A DNA stretch of 33,689 bases from Desulforudis sp. (GCA_003604975.1 QZIR01000061.1:1-33689); one strand, 5' to 3'. Positions 23,214-31,683 are shown, numbered from the stretch's first letter. The notes: generated from the letters alone by a model not told the origin. Numbers and translations: made by a program.

Positions 23214-25310
23214 TTAGTTATTGTTACACGGCTGCTTCTGGGCCATCAGGAAATGTGTGAAGTCCTCAACGGGCATTGGTTTTCCAAACAGAAACCCCTG
23301 CATTTCAAAACAGTCGTGGTCTTTAAGGAAATTTAACTGCTCCTCCCTTTCGACTCCTTCCGCAATCACTCCCATGTTCAGACTCCGACCCAGAACGATG
23401 ACAGCCGAGGCAATGGCACCGTTATGCGAATCTGTCCCGATCTCGGCCACAAAAGACCGGTCGATTTTAAGCTTGTTAATAGGGAAACGGCGCAGGTAGC
23501 TGAGAGAAGAGTAACCCGTACCGAAATCATCGATAGAGAGCTGGATCCCCATCTCGTTCAACTGATTCAACACGCTTACGGTATGCTCCGCATTCTGCAT
23601 CGCAATGCTCTCCGTGATTTCCAGCTCCAAGCACGTAGGGTCCAGGCCCGTCGTCTTCAATACCCGCGAGACGACTTCCACCAGATTCTGCAGTTGGAAC
23701 TGCCGTGCCGATAAATTTACCGCCACGCGTATACTCGGGAAACCGGAGTCCTGCCAGGCTTTGTTCTGAGCACAGGCTGTTTTCAGGACCCATTCCCCGA
23801 TAGGCACGATCAGGCCGCTCTCTTCCGCCAGAGGAATAAACTCCCCCGGCAAGACCAGCCCCAGTTTAGGATGCTGCCAGCGGACCAGGGCTTCCATCCC
23901 GGTGATCCCGCCTGACTTGACGTTGATCTTTGGCTGGTAGTGGACCACGAACTCCCTACGCTCTAAGGCACGCCGCATGCTGTTCTCCAGCGACAGACGT
24001 TCGGAGGCTTTGGCGTTCATGCTCGATGCGTAAAGCTCGTAATGATTACGGCCGTTTTCCTTCGCCCTGTACATAGCCGTGTCGGCGTTTTTCAACAAGG
24101 TCTCGGCGTCCTGCCCGTCGTCGGGGAAGAGGACGATCCCAATGCTGGTGGAGATGTACAGTTCGTGTTCACCGATTTTTAGAGGCTGCCGGACCGCTTC
24201 AACCACTTTTTGCGCGATCCTGGCGGCGTGTTCGGCCTTCATAATTTCAGGCAACAACAGCGTGAACTCGTCGCCCCCCATCCGGGCGACCGTGTCATCT
24301 TCACGTACACAGTTTCTTAACCGGATCCCGACCTGATTTAGAAGCTGGTCACCAATATCGTGACCCAACGTATCGTTAATTAGCTTGAAGCGATCCAGGT
24401 CGAGAAACAGCACGGCCAGCCCGTTGTTGTTGCGTTTGGCGTGCGCCATTGCCAGGGCGAGACGGTCCTTAAACAACATCCGGTTCGCCAGACCAGTCAG
24501 GTTGTCGTGAAAAGCCTGGTGCCAGATCGTTTCCTCGTAGCGTTTGCGCTCGGTGATATCACGCAGGATCAGGGTGACGAAGCACTGCCTGTGGACGCAG
24601 AAGTCACTGAAGGTAAACTCGATTGGGACAGCGGAACCATCATTGCGCCGTCCGACCACCTCACTGCTGACACCGCAGACCTCGTCTTCTCCGATGAGCT
24701 GGCTGACTATGAATCCATCCTTGTCGTGGAAATCGGGCAGCAACACGTTAATGTTCTGCCCGATAACGTCGCCGGGAGCATAGCCGAAGATGCGTTCACA
24801 GGCGGGATTGAAAGACTTAACCACACCGTACGTATCGACGGTGATGATGCCGTCGTGCGCCCGACTGATAATCGATCGCGCCAGAGCTTCGACTTTGTCC
24901 AGCGAGGCCTCCGTCTGTCTCGCCCGCATTAAGCGCCGGACACGGTTCCGCAAAACCGCCCAGTGAATAGGCTTGGTGATGTAGTCGGTGGCTCCGGCAT
25001 TGAAGGCGTCATCCACCGCGTTGTCATCACTCAAGCCGGTAATCATAATTACCGGGGTTCGGTTCCCCCCGGGAAACGCCTGCATCTGGGCGCAGGCAGA
25101 CAAACCGTTCATCACCGGCATTACGCAATCCATCAGGACCAGATCTGGTTGAAAGCGCTTGAAAATAGACAACGCCTGCTGGCCGTCTTCGGCCTCGGCC
25201 ACCGTGTAGCCGTCGCCCTCGAGTACCTGGCGCAGTTTTAGGCGCAAATATCTTGAGTCATCCACAATCAGGATCAGGGGTTTGTCGTTGGTTTCGGACG
25301 ATTCCGTCAT
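23214..25310 (-). CDS. Response regulator with PAS, GGDEF and EAL domains
   Basis: A 698-residue signalling protein. The receiver domain (1-130) has the acidic pair in IVDDSR and phosphoacceptor D61 in LVLMDCVMP. A PAS domain follows (about 145-260, ARSIISRAHDGIITVDTYG). The GGDEF domain has an intact GGDEF at 345-349 with I-site RxxD at 336-339 (REDD), so diguanylate cyclase activity and product inhibition are possible. The EAL domain has EAL at 473-475 and later DDFGTGYSSLSYLRRFP, KIDRSF and IAEGVE, so phosphodiesterase activity is also plausible. It thus may control c-di-GMP in response to a phosphorelay or PAS ligand. No cognate histidine kinase adjoins. The ATG follows AAAGGTAA. No promoter was identified. 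Confidence 0.93.
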   Translation of the reverse strand: MTESSETNDKPLILIVDDSRYLRLKLRQVLEGDGYTVAEAEDGQQALSIFKRFQPDLVLMDCVMPVMNGLSACAQMQAFPGGNRTPVIMITGLSDDNAVDDAFNAGATDYITKPIHWAVLRNRVRRLMRARQTEASLDKVEALARSIISRAHDGIITVDTYGVVKSFNPACERIFGYAPGDVIGQNINVLLPDFHDKDGFIVSQLIGEDEVCGVSSEVVGRRNDGSAVPIEFTFSDFCVHRQCFVTLILRDITERKRYEETIWHQAFHDNLTGLANRMLFKDRLALAMAHAKRNNNGLAVLFLDLDRFKLINDTLGHDIGDQLLNQVGIRLRNCVREDDTVARMGGDEFTLLLPEIMKAEHAARIAQKVVEAVRQPLKIGEHELYISTSIGIVLFPDDGQDAETLLKNADTAMYRAKENGRNHYELYASSMNAKASERLSLENSMRRALERREFVVHYQPKINVKSGGITGMEALVRWQHPKLGLVLPGEFIPLAEESGLIVPIGEWVLKTACAQNKAWQDSGFPSIRVAVNLSARQFQLQNLVEVVSRVLKTTGLDPTCLELEITESIAMQNAEHTVSVLNQLNEMGIQLSIDDFGTGYSSLSYLRRFPINKLKIDRSFVAEIGTDSHNGAIASAVIVLGRSLNMGVIAEGVEREEQLNFLKDHDCFEMQGFLFGKPMPVEDFTHFLMAQKQPCNNN

Positions 25311-25716
25311 AGTTTACCTTTCGTTTTCAAAATCCTGCTCAAGTGCAAACATGGATGGTGTTTCTTCATAAAGCATTAAATTCCTTCATGCACCCGGGGT
25401 GATCATTGCTAGAAGTTGCAAGTTGTTTTATTTTCGGTTCAAAAAGACTATTCCACTATTCAAACCGTTTATTTAATAAATGACCGATAACCAGTCGTAA
25501 CAAGTCTTTCCTTGTTCCCATCAGCGGCCGTCCGGTCATCTCGACCATGGTCAGGTAATGTTTATGGCATGCTTACAACAACCGGAAGGCTTGTATAGCC
25601 CTTGGCAAAAGAAGGCCTAAGCTACTCGTGATACCCTTGGCTGAAGTCAGAATCCCAAACTGAGCGACAGTCATTAATCCTGTATAGAAGGGAACACGAC
25701 TGCCGAGAATATCGAC
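25311..25716. other. Intergenic, no gene seen
   Basis: About 400 bases between divergent genes, rich in A and T in its middle. A short palindrome TTTATTTAATAAA lies near 25470-25482. No open frame longer than 20-30 codons, tRNA or terminator was recognised. It presumably holds both divergent promoters, which I could not place with confidence. Confidence 0.4.
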
Positions 25717-26631
25717 ATGGAAATTATCGCTGTACACGGCGGGCTTGACACAAGCCGGGACCGCCAGTTCATGGAGGTCCTCGAAGAAGCAGCACAGCAG
25801 GGATACAAGCTCCTGGCCACAGACCGGGTCCAGGCCATGGAAGCCGTTATACGGGTGCTGGAGGATTCCCCGAAGTTCAACTGCGGCTACGGTTCAATCC
25901 TCAACCTTGACGGGGAAGTGGAGATGGATGCGGCCATCGTTGACGGCGTGACCAACCGCTTCGCTGCGATAGCGGCGATACGGCTGGTCAACAACCCGAT
26001 CTCCGTTGCCCGTAGGCTGATGGAGAAAACCGAACAGGTGATCGTGGCCGGCGACGGGGCCGTTAAGTTCGCCCGACAACAGGGCTTCCCCGAGGCAAAC
26101 TGCGTCTCCGAGGAGCAACTCGATGCCTGGCAGAAGGCCAAGGAGAGCCTGGCCCGTGGCGAGACGCCCACCCAGAACTTGTTCACCGGGCTTGAGTATC
26201 ACGCGGATACCGTCGGCTGCGTGGTCTGGGACGGTAAAGGGCTGGGAGCGGCCTCATCAACCGGGGGGTTCTCTCTGAAAATGCCCGGTCGGGTCGGGGA
26301 TACCCCGTGTCTGGGCGGGGGCATATTCGCCTCTCCAACCAGCGCTACGGTCTGTACCGGGGTAGGCGAGGCCTTCATTGAAACACTTACCGCAAAATAC
26401 GTGGATGAGCAGATTGTCAGTGGTCTCCATCCGCAACAAGCGGTAGAGTTTGCCCTGAGGAGGCTGGCCGACTTGAAGGGTACGGAAGGCGGGATTCTGA
26501 CGATGGACGCCGAGGGAAGGATTGGGTCGGCCTTTAACGCGGGACGCTTCCCGGTTGTATTCCTGGTCAACGGTAAGGTTCAGAAGGACTTTAAACCAGT
26601 CAATCTAAAACCGGAGCTGACCCTAAACTAG
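25717..26631 (+). CDS. Isoaspartyl peptidase/L-asparaginase (Ntn-hydrolase)
   Basis: A 304-residue N-terminal-nucleophile hydrolase of the plant-type asparaginase family (peptidase T2). Autocleavage is expected before T165 in YHADTVGCVVWD, the conserved nucleophile, and the downstream STGGF and GRVGDTPCLGGG blocks form the active site. The first part contains FNCGYGSILNLDGEVEMDA, the usual substrate-side region. Such enzymes hydrolyse isoaspartyl dipeptides from damaged proteins and L-asparagine. The ATG has a weak ribosome binding site (GAG about 9 bases upstream), unusual among the neighbours. No close neighbour shares its strand: the gene downstream begins 445 bases away behind a separate promoter. 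Confidence 0.92.
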   Translation: MEIIAVHGGLDTSRDRQFMEVLEEAAQQGYKLLATDRVQAMEAVIRVLEDSPKFNCGYGSILNLDGEVEMDAAIVDGVTNRFAAIAAIRLVNNPISVARRLMEKTEQVIVAGDGAVKFARQQGFPEANCVSEEQLDAWQKAKESLARGETPTQNLFTGLEYHADTVGCVVWDGKGLGAASSTGGFSLKMPGRVGDTPCLGGGIFASPTSATVCTGVGEAFIETLTAKYVDEQIVSGLHPQQAVEFALRRLADLKGTEGGILTMDAEGRIGSAFNAGRFPVVFLVNGKVQKDFKPVNLKPELTLN

Positions 26632-26722
26632 ACCGTTCCAGGATCGTGCTTCAGGAAAATTCGATGTTTTTTGGATTTGTTCTCTATCATTAGTTGCTTT
26701 GTGAATTCCAGGTTTTAGGGGA

Positions 26723-26751
26723 TTGATGAACAATAAGCCCTGGTGTAGAAT
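26723..26751 (+). promoter_or_regulatory. Sigma-A-type promoter of a short transcript
   Basis: A TTGATG -35 box (26723-26728), a 17-base spacer and a TAGAAT -10 box (26746-26751) match the housekeeping consensus at 4/6 and 5/6 positions with the ideal spacing. Transcription would start near 26757-26760. Confidence 0.6.
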
Positions 26752-26757
26752 AGTAAT

Positions 26758-26843
26758 AGAAATAGATGATACGGCTGTCCGGTCGACCTGTACGGGTCAG
26801 TCCGGAAGCGTACAAGGCCCGGCAACACCGGGCCTTAGTTTTT
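26758..26843 (+). ncRNA. Candidate structured small RNA or leader ending in a terminator
   Basis: Downstream of the promoter lies a nested hairpin: ACG/CGT (26771-26773 with 26809-26811) encloses CCGG/CCGG (26779-26782 with 26802-26805) and GACC/GGTC (26785-26788 with 26795-26798) around a 6-base loop. It is followed by a strong terminator. A second hairpin lies outside at 26847-26873 (AACCC/GGGTT and GGGA/TCCC around GGAC). No convincing coding frame fills it. The nearest downstream gene starts 230 bases later, so an independent RNA is more likely than a riboswitch, but a leader with readthrough is possible. I could not match it to any known riboswitch or RNA class by inspection. Confidence 0.42.
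26814..26843 (+). terminator. Rho-independent terminator
   Basis: A perfect 9-bp stem (26814-26822 with 26828-26836) closes a 5-base loop (CAACA) and is followed by TTTTT at 26839-26843. GC-rich stem plus T-run is a textbook intrinsic terminator and ends the candidate short RNA. Confidence 0.85.
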
Positions 26844-27075
26844 CCAAACCCCTGGGAGGACTCCCCAAGGGTTGCCCTGATTAATGGCGCACGATAAGAG
26901 GGAAAGAACCCCCAGATCACGAACTCAGATCAGACTGGTCAGCGGCGTTTTTAGGCCGGCTCAGAAAAAGGAACACGAAGCGGCCTCCAGAGAATGATCC
27001 AGTTAAGAAAACAAGGCGGTTTAGAAAGCCCCGAGCTGCCTGGAAAACGGCAGCTCCCGCAATAGAAAGGACAGC

Positions 27076-28149
27076 ATGGTTATCAAGGTAATGACCCGGA
27101 ACCTCTACTTCGGGGCCTCTGCGGCCCGTCTAAAGGTCTCGTCGCTTCCGGACGTCCCGGCACGGGTCGCCGACATGTGGCAGATGATCCTGGCTAACGA
27201 CTTTCCCGCCCGGGCCAAGGCGTTAGCCAACGAAATTGCGGTCAAGCGACCCCATCTGGTCGGCTTACAGGAGGCCACCCTCTTACGTGTCCGGTCGCCC
27301 GGGCTCTTCTTGAAGAGCAGTTGCCGGCACATCATGAGCCCAAACAAGCTCCTGCAGTGTCACGGGTTGTTAATGTACCTCTTGTTCAGACGCAACAAGA
27401 GAATAGCCACAACCGTGGCCTGCGATTTTCTGGACATCCTGCTGGGTGAACTCCGCAGTCGCGGACTCGGGTACACTCCGGCCGCCGTGTGGACAGGCAC
27501 CGACATTGAAGCGCCGAGCGCGACCGGCGACGATGTCCGGCTGACGGACCGGACGGTGATAATTGCCCGGTCCGACCTTCCTCCCGGGGAATTAACTCTG
27601 TCGAACCCGCAGACGAAAGACTTCACCAGTACTTTTCTCCCGTTGATCGGCGGGCTTTTGACCATGCCCATCAGGCACGGATGGGCGTCCGTCGACGTGA
27701 CCATCCGCGATCGGTCATTCCGCTTTCTTGCCACCCACCTGGACGCTGATTCCCCTGCCATCCAAGCGGCTCAGGCGAGGGAGCTCCTGCGGGGACCGTG
27801 CCAAACCGAGCTTCCCCTGGTACTGGTCGGAGATTTCAATTCCAAGGCCGTCCGCAGCGGCGAAGGCACTTACGACCACCTCATCGCCGGAGGTTGTGTC
27901 GACGCTTGGACGGTGGCCGGTTCGGGCGACGGTTTCACGGCGTGGCAGGACGAGAATCTGCTCAACCCGGTTTCCCGCCTGGACCGGAGGATTGACCTGA
28001 TTCTCTACCGCGGGGGGTTCCAAGTCCAGGGCGTGGAAGTAGTGGGGGCGGAACCTGACGACCGTATTCCGGAGGGCCTGTCACCGTCCGGCCGTCTCTG
28101 GCCCTCTGACCACGCCGGGGTCGTCGCCACCCTGCGCCCGCCCCCCTAA
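27076..28149 (+). CDS. Endonuclease/exonuclease/phosphatase-family hydrolase
   Basis: A 357-residue protein of the EEP fold (DNase I-like). The family markers are N9 in MTRNLYFG, E in LVGLQEATL (about residue 66), the THLDAD region with its histidine, LVGDFNSK (GDFN), the RRIDLIL region and SDHAGVVA at the end. These form the metal-dependent phosphoesterase site; substrate could be DNA, inositol phosphate or lipid head group. There is no signal peptide or membrane segment. Between about residues 78 and 110 (nucleotides 27307-27405) a basic, cysteine-containing segment interrupts the region following the catalytic glutamate, which looks like an insertion or an old double frameshift. An AAGGA lies about 5 bases before the ATG. 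Its 3' end overlaps the pseudogene on the other strand by 4 bases. Confidence 0.85.
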   Translation: MVIKVMTRNLYFGASAARLKVSSLPDVPARVADMWQMILANDFPARAKALANEIAVKRPHLVGLQEATLLRVRSPGLFLKSSCRHIMSPNKLLQCHGLLMYLLFRRNKRIATTVACDFLDILLGELRSRGLGYTPAAVWTGTDIEAPSATGDDVRLTDRTVIIARSDLPPGELTLSNPQTKDFTSTFLPLIGGLLTMPIRHGWASVDVTIRDRSFRFLATHLDADSPAIQAAQARELLRGPCQTELPLVLVGDFNSKAVRSGEGTYDHLIAGGCVDAWTVAGSGDGFTAWQDENLLNPVSRLDRRIDLILYRGGFQVQGVEVVGAEPDDRIPEGLSPSGRLWPSDHAGVVATLRPPP

Positions 28150-28719
28150 AAGCAGCATCCGGCCCTGCTGTTCGACCCAGGCTCCGTGCTGCCGACTGAC
28201 ACGGTTCCGGCCCTTTTTTTCGCTCTGTAAAGGGCCTCGTCAGCCGCATTGAACACCTCGGCCACCCTCTGGTGTTGATCGCCTTTTGGCCGATGCTGAC
28301 CGTGATGTTGACCTTGCCCCCGGAGCCTTTACCCGTATTTCCCTGCTGGGGTTTCTTCTTCGGGCGGTCTTTCCCTCGCAGGGTGAAGCCTCTCTTAGCG
28401 ATCGTCTCTCTCAAGCGCTCAAGGTGGGCTGCGGCTTCGTCCAGTTTCTTCCCGGGGAAGAGGATTGTGAATTCCTCCCCGCCATAGCGGAACGCCTTGC
28501 CTCCGCCGGAAACCTGAGCGATCGCGAAGGCGATATACTTCAAGGCTTGGTCCCCCACATTATGTCCGTATCTGTCGTTGAACTGCTTAAAGATGTCGAT
28601 GTCCACCATCACAATTGTGTAGTCTCAGCCTGCAGGTGCAACCACAACAGGCAGGAAACCAACAGCAGTACCAACGGTACAGATAGCAGATACAGTGTTC
28701 TGGCGACGCCTTCTTTCAT
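28146..28719 (-). pseudogene. Decayed membrane-anchored GGDEF diguanylate cyclase
   Basis: On the minus strand an ATG at 28719 reads MKEGVARTLYLLSVPLVLLL and a few more hydrophobic residues, one membrane helix, and stops after about 36 codons. A different frame, 28612 onward, encodes MVDIDIFKQFNDRYGHNVGD with the metal-binding D and then GGEEF within FRYGGEEFTILFP. It reads ITVSIGQK and shifts again near 28275; the next frame gives AADEALYRAKKRAGTVSV, the usual GGDEF C-terminus, ending at TAG 28146. Two frame breaks and a missing middle show a once functional c-di-GMP synthase (GGEEF core) now decayed. Its former N-terminal helix suggests membrane anchoring. It lies immediately downstream of the LysM gene on the same strand. 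Confidence 0.72.
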
Positions 28720-28731
28720 ACCGCATGTTTT

Positions 28732-28884
28732 CTAGCCGCCCCATTTCAATTCCTTTCGCGCCTCTTCGACAATTATGTGCGGATCACGAATCTGACCGTT
28801 TAACCGCAAGACATCCTGCATCTGAACCCCGAAACGGCGACAGATACCAAACAACGTGTCTCCGCGTTCAACGGTGTACTGCAT
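28732..28884 (-). CDS. 50-residue LysM-domain protein
   Basis: A very short gene: MQYTVERGDTLFGICRRFGV then QMQDVLRLNGQIRDPHIIV, one LysM domain (Y-x-V-x-x-G-D-T-L and the L-x-x-x-N pattern), and a basic tail ending KWGG. LysM domains bind N-acetylglucosamine-containing glycans such as peptidoglycan; in clostridia single-domain proteins often accompany spore-coat or cell-wall processes. There is no signal peptide, so export is not evident, and the tail lacks the usual closing GQxLxIP block, so the domain is slightly shortened. GGGAGG lies 7 bases before the ATG. It follows the 107-residue gene by 70 bases and may be the last intact gene of the SQR-like operon. Confidence 0.7.
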   Translation of the reverse strand: MQYTVERGDTLFGICRRFGVQMQDVLRLNGQIRDPHIIVEEARKELKWGG

Positions 28885-28954
28885 TGTAGTCCTCCCATCT
28901 TACCTTGTGTTTGTAGGAGATAGTCCCCAACCAGATTACGATTTTAGTTGTCCG

Positions 28955-29278
28955 CTAATCCTCAGCCTCCTTGCACAAAGCTTGCAGGAAGCAAAACGTA
29001 CCCCGCGGCGGCCTCAGGGGCGAGACTTCAATGATCTCAAACCGGTTCCCACCGAGAATGACACGGTGACCTACCTGCGGGGGACGGTCCGCATTGGCAA
29101 TGGTACAGGGGTATGATCCTCCGGCCTCCAGATAGCTGACCCTGTATTCGATCACGAACCTGGGAGGGCGCTTGCTGTGACTGACCCCCCACAGGATCCG
29201 CAAATTGAGCACCAGAAAACACCACAGTTGGTATAGCCTAAAGCTCATCCAGAAACGCTCCCACTTGGTGATCTCCAT
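28955..29278 (-). CDS. Unknown 107-residue protein next to SQR-like gene
   Basis: No family recognised. The first 30 residues (MEITKWERFWMSFRLYQLWC and following) are rich in aromatic and hydrophobic residues and could form an amphipathic or membrane helix. The remainder looks like beta strands, with RFVIEYRVSYLEAGGSYPCT and GHRVILGGNRFEIIEVSPLR. GGGAGG lies 11 bases before the ATG, and the SQR-like stop is 20 bases upstream, so it is co-transcribed with that flavoprotein. A membrane anchor or small redox partner for it is plausible but unproved. Two cysteines (FCFLQALC) lie near the end. Confidence 0.65.
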   Translation of the reverse strand: MEITKWERFWMSFRLYQLWCFLVLNLRILWGVSHSKRPPRFVIEYRVSYLEAGGSYPCTIANADRPPQVGHRVILGGNRFEIIEVSPLRPPRGTFCFLQALCKEAED

Positions 29279-29298
29279 TCAGCTTGCTGCCTCCCTCA

Positions 29299-30729
29299 CT
29301 ACTCCGGGATAATCCTCCACCCCAGGTTTCCCTGCACTTTCCAAAGCATCGTCGTGTGAATCATGCGTTTCATCCAGGCGCCGGCCAGGCCGATTTCGAT
29401 ACGGGTGCCAAACGGATCACGCCCACACCTGTTCCGGTAGCGCAGGAAGTTCGGTACGGTCGGGAAAAGGGTGATCGACACGGCCGAGCCATCCCAAAGG
29501 GAGCCGCTCATCGATGCGATGCAGGCCGAAAACATCTCCGTCATTCGCTCTTGGTGGGTCATTCTGCCCTGTTCAAGAAGGCTGATGATGTTCTTGGCTA
29601 CCAGACGGCCGATGGTACCTGACACCATGCCGGTACGGGGGGCGGAAGCGGTCATGTTTGTTCCATTCCGGGTGATGTGGGGAACGGAAATGGAACCGGG
29701 AGCCGCAAAGGCAATGCCGGCGGCAAAGATGTTCCGGTAGTTGGGGTTCTGGTAGGTGGCCGGCCACGCCTCGGGGGTATAGACGAGCCTTTCATAGGGT
29801 AACCCGTAAAAGCCGTCCACGATCACAAAGCCGTCCTGGTTAACGAGTTTACTGGAGACATCCTCACCGTTCCTCCCGATGTACTTGAGCGGGGAGCCAA
29901 TGAACTGGGGAATCAGCATCGCGAAATCATATTCGGTTTCCCCAAAGTTGCCCTCGTAGTCTTCCCAGCAAACCCGGTCTGCAACGACATGGCGGGCACC
30001 CTTCCGGACCTGCCACTTGATATCGAATTCCCGGAAGATTGACGTGGTAAAGTCCTCGCTGGACCGAACCCGGCTTCCGCTCCCGGTGTAGACGCCGCCG
30101 ACACCAAAATCCCCGATGGCCGGTTCATTGGAAAACCACATGAGTTCGGCCCTGTCCCGCAATCCTAGTTTCACCAGGTCCTTGTGCACGTTGGTGATGT
30201 ATTCAAAGGCGGCCCCCTGACAGGTGCTCCTGGGGTGGCCGACGCCAATCACCATCCTGACCCTTTCGCCCCGCTTCATCCGTTCAATGCATTGACCGTA
30301 GGCATCTCGGCACTGAATCGCGTGGTTCAGGCAACAGATTGAAAGGGTGTGTCCGTGCTGCGGTCCCAGACCCGGCGTGCCTTCGAAATTAAGCTTCGGC
30401 CCGGTAGCCACCAGCAGATAATCGTAGTTCACCCTTACTGGGCCACCGCCGGCCTTCTCCACGAGAACGTAGTTTTCGTCCGGGTGAACTTCCCTGGCCG
30501 TACCTTGGACAAAATGAACGTGCATCCGGTCGTAGACGGGTTTGAGGGGAACGCGCACTTTCTCCGGCGGCATGTGACCCACGCCCACCCAGACCAGTGA
30601 AGGCAGGTACAGGAAGTAGTCGTTCTTGCTGATCATTACAATGTGGTGGTCACGGCCTAGCCTGTGGCCGAGATAGAGGGCCGCGGTATGACCGGCGAAC
30701 CCGGCGCCGATGATCGCTACCGTAGCCAC
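29299..30729 (-). CDS. SQR/NDH-2-like FAD-dependent oxidoreductase
   Basis: A 476-residue two-dinucleotide-binding flavoprotein. FAD binding: VAIIGAGFAGHTAALYLGHR near the N-terminus; second block GNIFAAGIAF-like sequence NIFAAGIAFAAPG. The segment VGHPRSTCQGAAFEYI contains C170, matching the active-site cysteine region of sulfide:quinone oxidoreductases, and C132/C133 lie where a second one is usual. The third conserved SQR cysteine near residue 350 is missing, so it may be a different flavoprotein of the family (for example a type-III-like SQR or NDH-2 relative). The C-terminal 60 residues are hydrophobic-basic and may dock on the membrane. The GTG start has a GGGGGG run about 5-8 bases upstream. 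It leads a short operon with the 107-residue and LysM genes. Confidence 0.75.
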   Translation of the reverse strand: MATVAIIGAGFAGHTAALYLGHRLGRDHHIVMISKNDYFLYLPSLVWVGVGHMPPEKVRVPLKPVYDRMHVHFVQGTAREVHPDENYVLVEKAGGGPVRVNYDYLLVATGPKLNFEGTPGLGPQHGHTLSICCLNHAIQCRDAYGQCIERMKRGERVRMVIGVGHPRSTCQGAAFEYITNVHKDLVKLGLRDRAELMWFSNEPAIGDFGVGGVYTGSGSRVRSSEDFTTSIFREFDIKWQVRKGARHVVADRVCWEDYEGNFGETEYDFAMLIPQFIGSPLKYIGRNGEDVSSKLVNQDGFVIVDGFYGLPYERLVYTPEAWPATYQNPNYRNIFAAGIAFAAPGSISVPHITRNGTNMTASAPRTGMVSGTIGRLVAKNIISLLEQGRMTHQERMTEMFSACIASMSGSLWDGSAVSITLFPTVPNFLRYRNRCGRDPFGTRIEIGLAGAWMKRMIHTTMLWKVQGNLGWRIIPE

Positions 30730-30874
30730 GGGATCCCCCCTTCAAGAAGGTAAACGTCATATCCTTGGTATGCTTCGGTGATATTCAATATATGGTCGGA
30801 TAGCCGGGATGGGAATAGCATCCGGGTACTATATCTATACAGGTCCAGTTATATATCAAAAGTTCTATGTTCCT

Positions 30875-31683
30875 CTATCTTTTTTTGAACAGTATGGTCA
30901 ACACCCCGAGTCCGGATGGCCGTTCTTTCCTAAAGCCGACCCCTGATTGCCGGGGATGCAGCCAGGATCGACGACGGGAACGAGCTTTTTGGTCCGCGAA
31001 CCGGTAACGGTTTTGCTGATCCACCACGTGCCATCCGCGCTCACAGGTGAACCGGATGACCACGATGCCGGTAACGCCGCCTTTGCAGTCCAGGCTCGAT
31101 CCTTGCGGCCCACAAAGGCCCCTTTTACGAGACGGACCGTGGCTCCCTTTTCAATCAGTTTCCTGATGTCTTGCTCACTGCGGTACAGGTAAGCCTGGAT
31201 GGTCACCGCCGCCGGGACGTTCTCCTGCAAGAGCAGGTAGTATAGATCGAGCGTCTTCTGAACGTACGAATAGTCTTCCATATCCAACATCAGCCGTTTT
31301 CCGCTTTCACCCGGCTGTTCCCGGACCAACCGCCCGATACGCATCGCGTGGTCTTGACCAAATTGGTCTTTCACCGAATAACCGACCTGCGTTGGATCTA
31401 TGGAAACGTGGAGCTCCAGTCTTGTCTGTCCCAGAGTACCGATCACAGCCATTATTTGCTTTACGTTTTCTACTATTAGTTCCGGCGAGTCCACATATTC
31501 GCCCAGGTAATAGAGGGATGTTTGGAATCCCGAGTCTTTCAGCTGCATTGCCTTTTCTTTGGCGGCTTTTACATCACGGCCTCCGACGAATTGGGTAGCC
31601 AGTCTTGAGGCCAACCGATTTCTCTGCATATGCCTTCTTACCAACCCATTTGTCAGGGCTGTGAGCAGAACGGATAAACCACG
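30875..31683 (-). pseudogene. Broken proline dehydrogenase
   Basis: From a GTG at 31683 the minus strand encodes LTNGLVRRHMQRNRLASRLA then QFVGGRDVKAAKEKAMQLKD and LHVSIDPTQVGY, LMLDMEDYSYVQKTLDLYYL and TIQAYLYRSEQDIRKLIEKG, ATVRLVKGAF; these are the TIM-barrel blocks of the proline dehydrogenase (ProDH/PutA-type) family, with K and R of the substrate site in the last. After KGAF the frame continues for about 75 codons without similarity to 30898, and a different frame reaching 30875 ends in KERPSGLGVLTILFKK, a possible C-terminal helix remnant. About 70-100 residues of the barrel, including the final FAD-binding strands, are lost. The enzyme would oxidise proline to pyrroline-5-carboxylate; this copy should be inactive. 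Confidence 0.7.

Noticed and set aside
26771-26843. Known riboswitch (c-di-GMP, SAM, TPP, fluoride, guanidine, ZTP)
   Set aside because: The conserved sequence blocks of these classes were not seen; only generic hairpins and a terminator are present.
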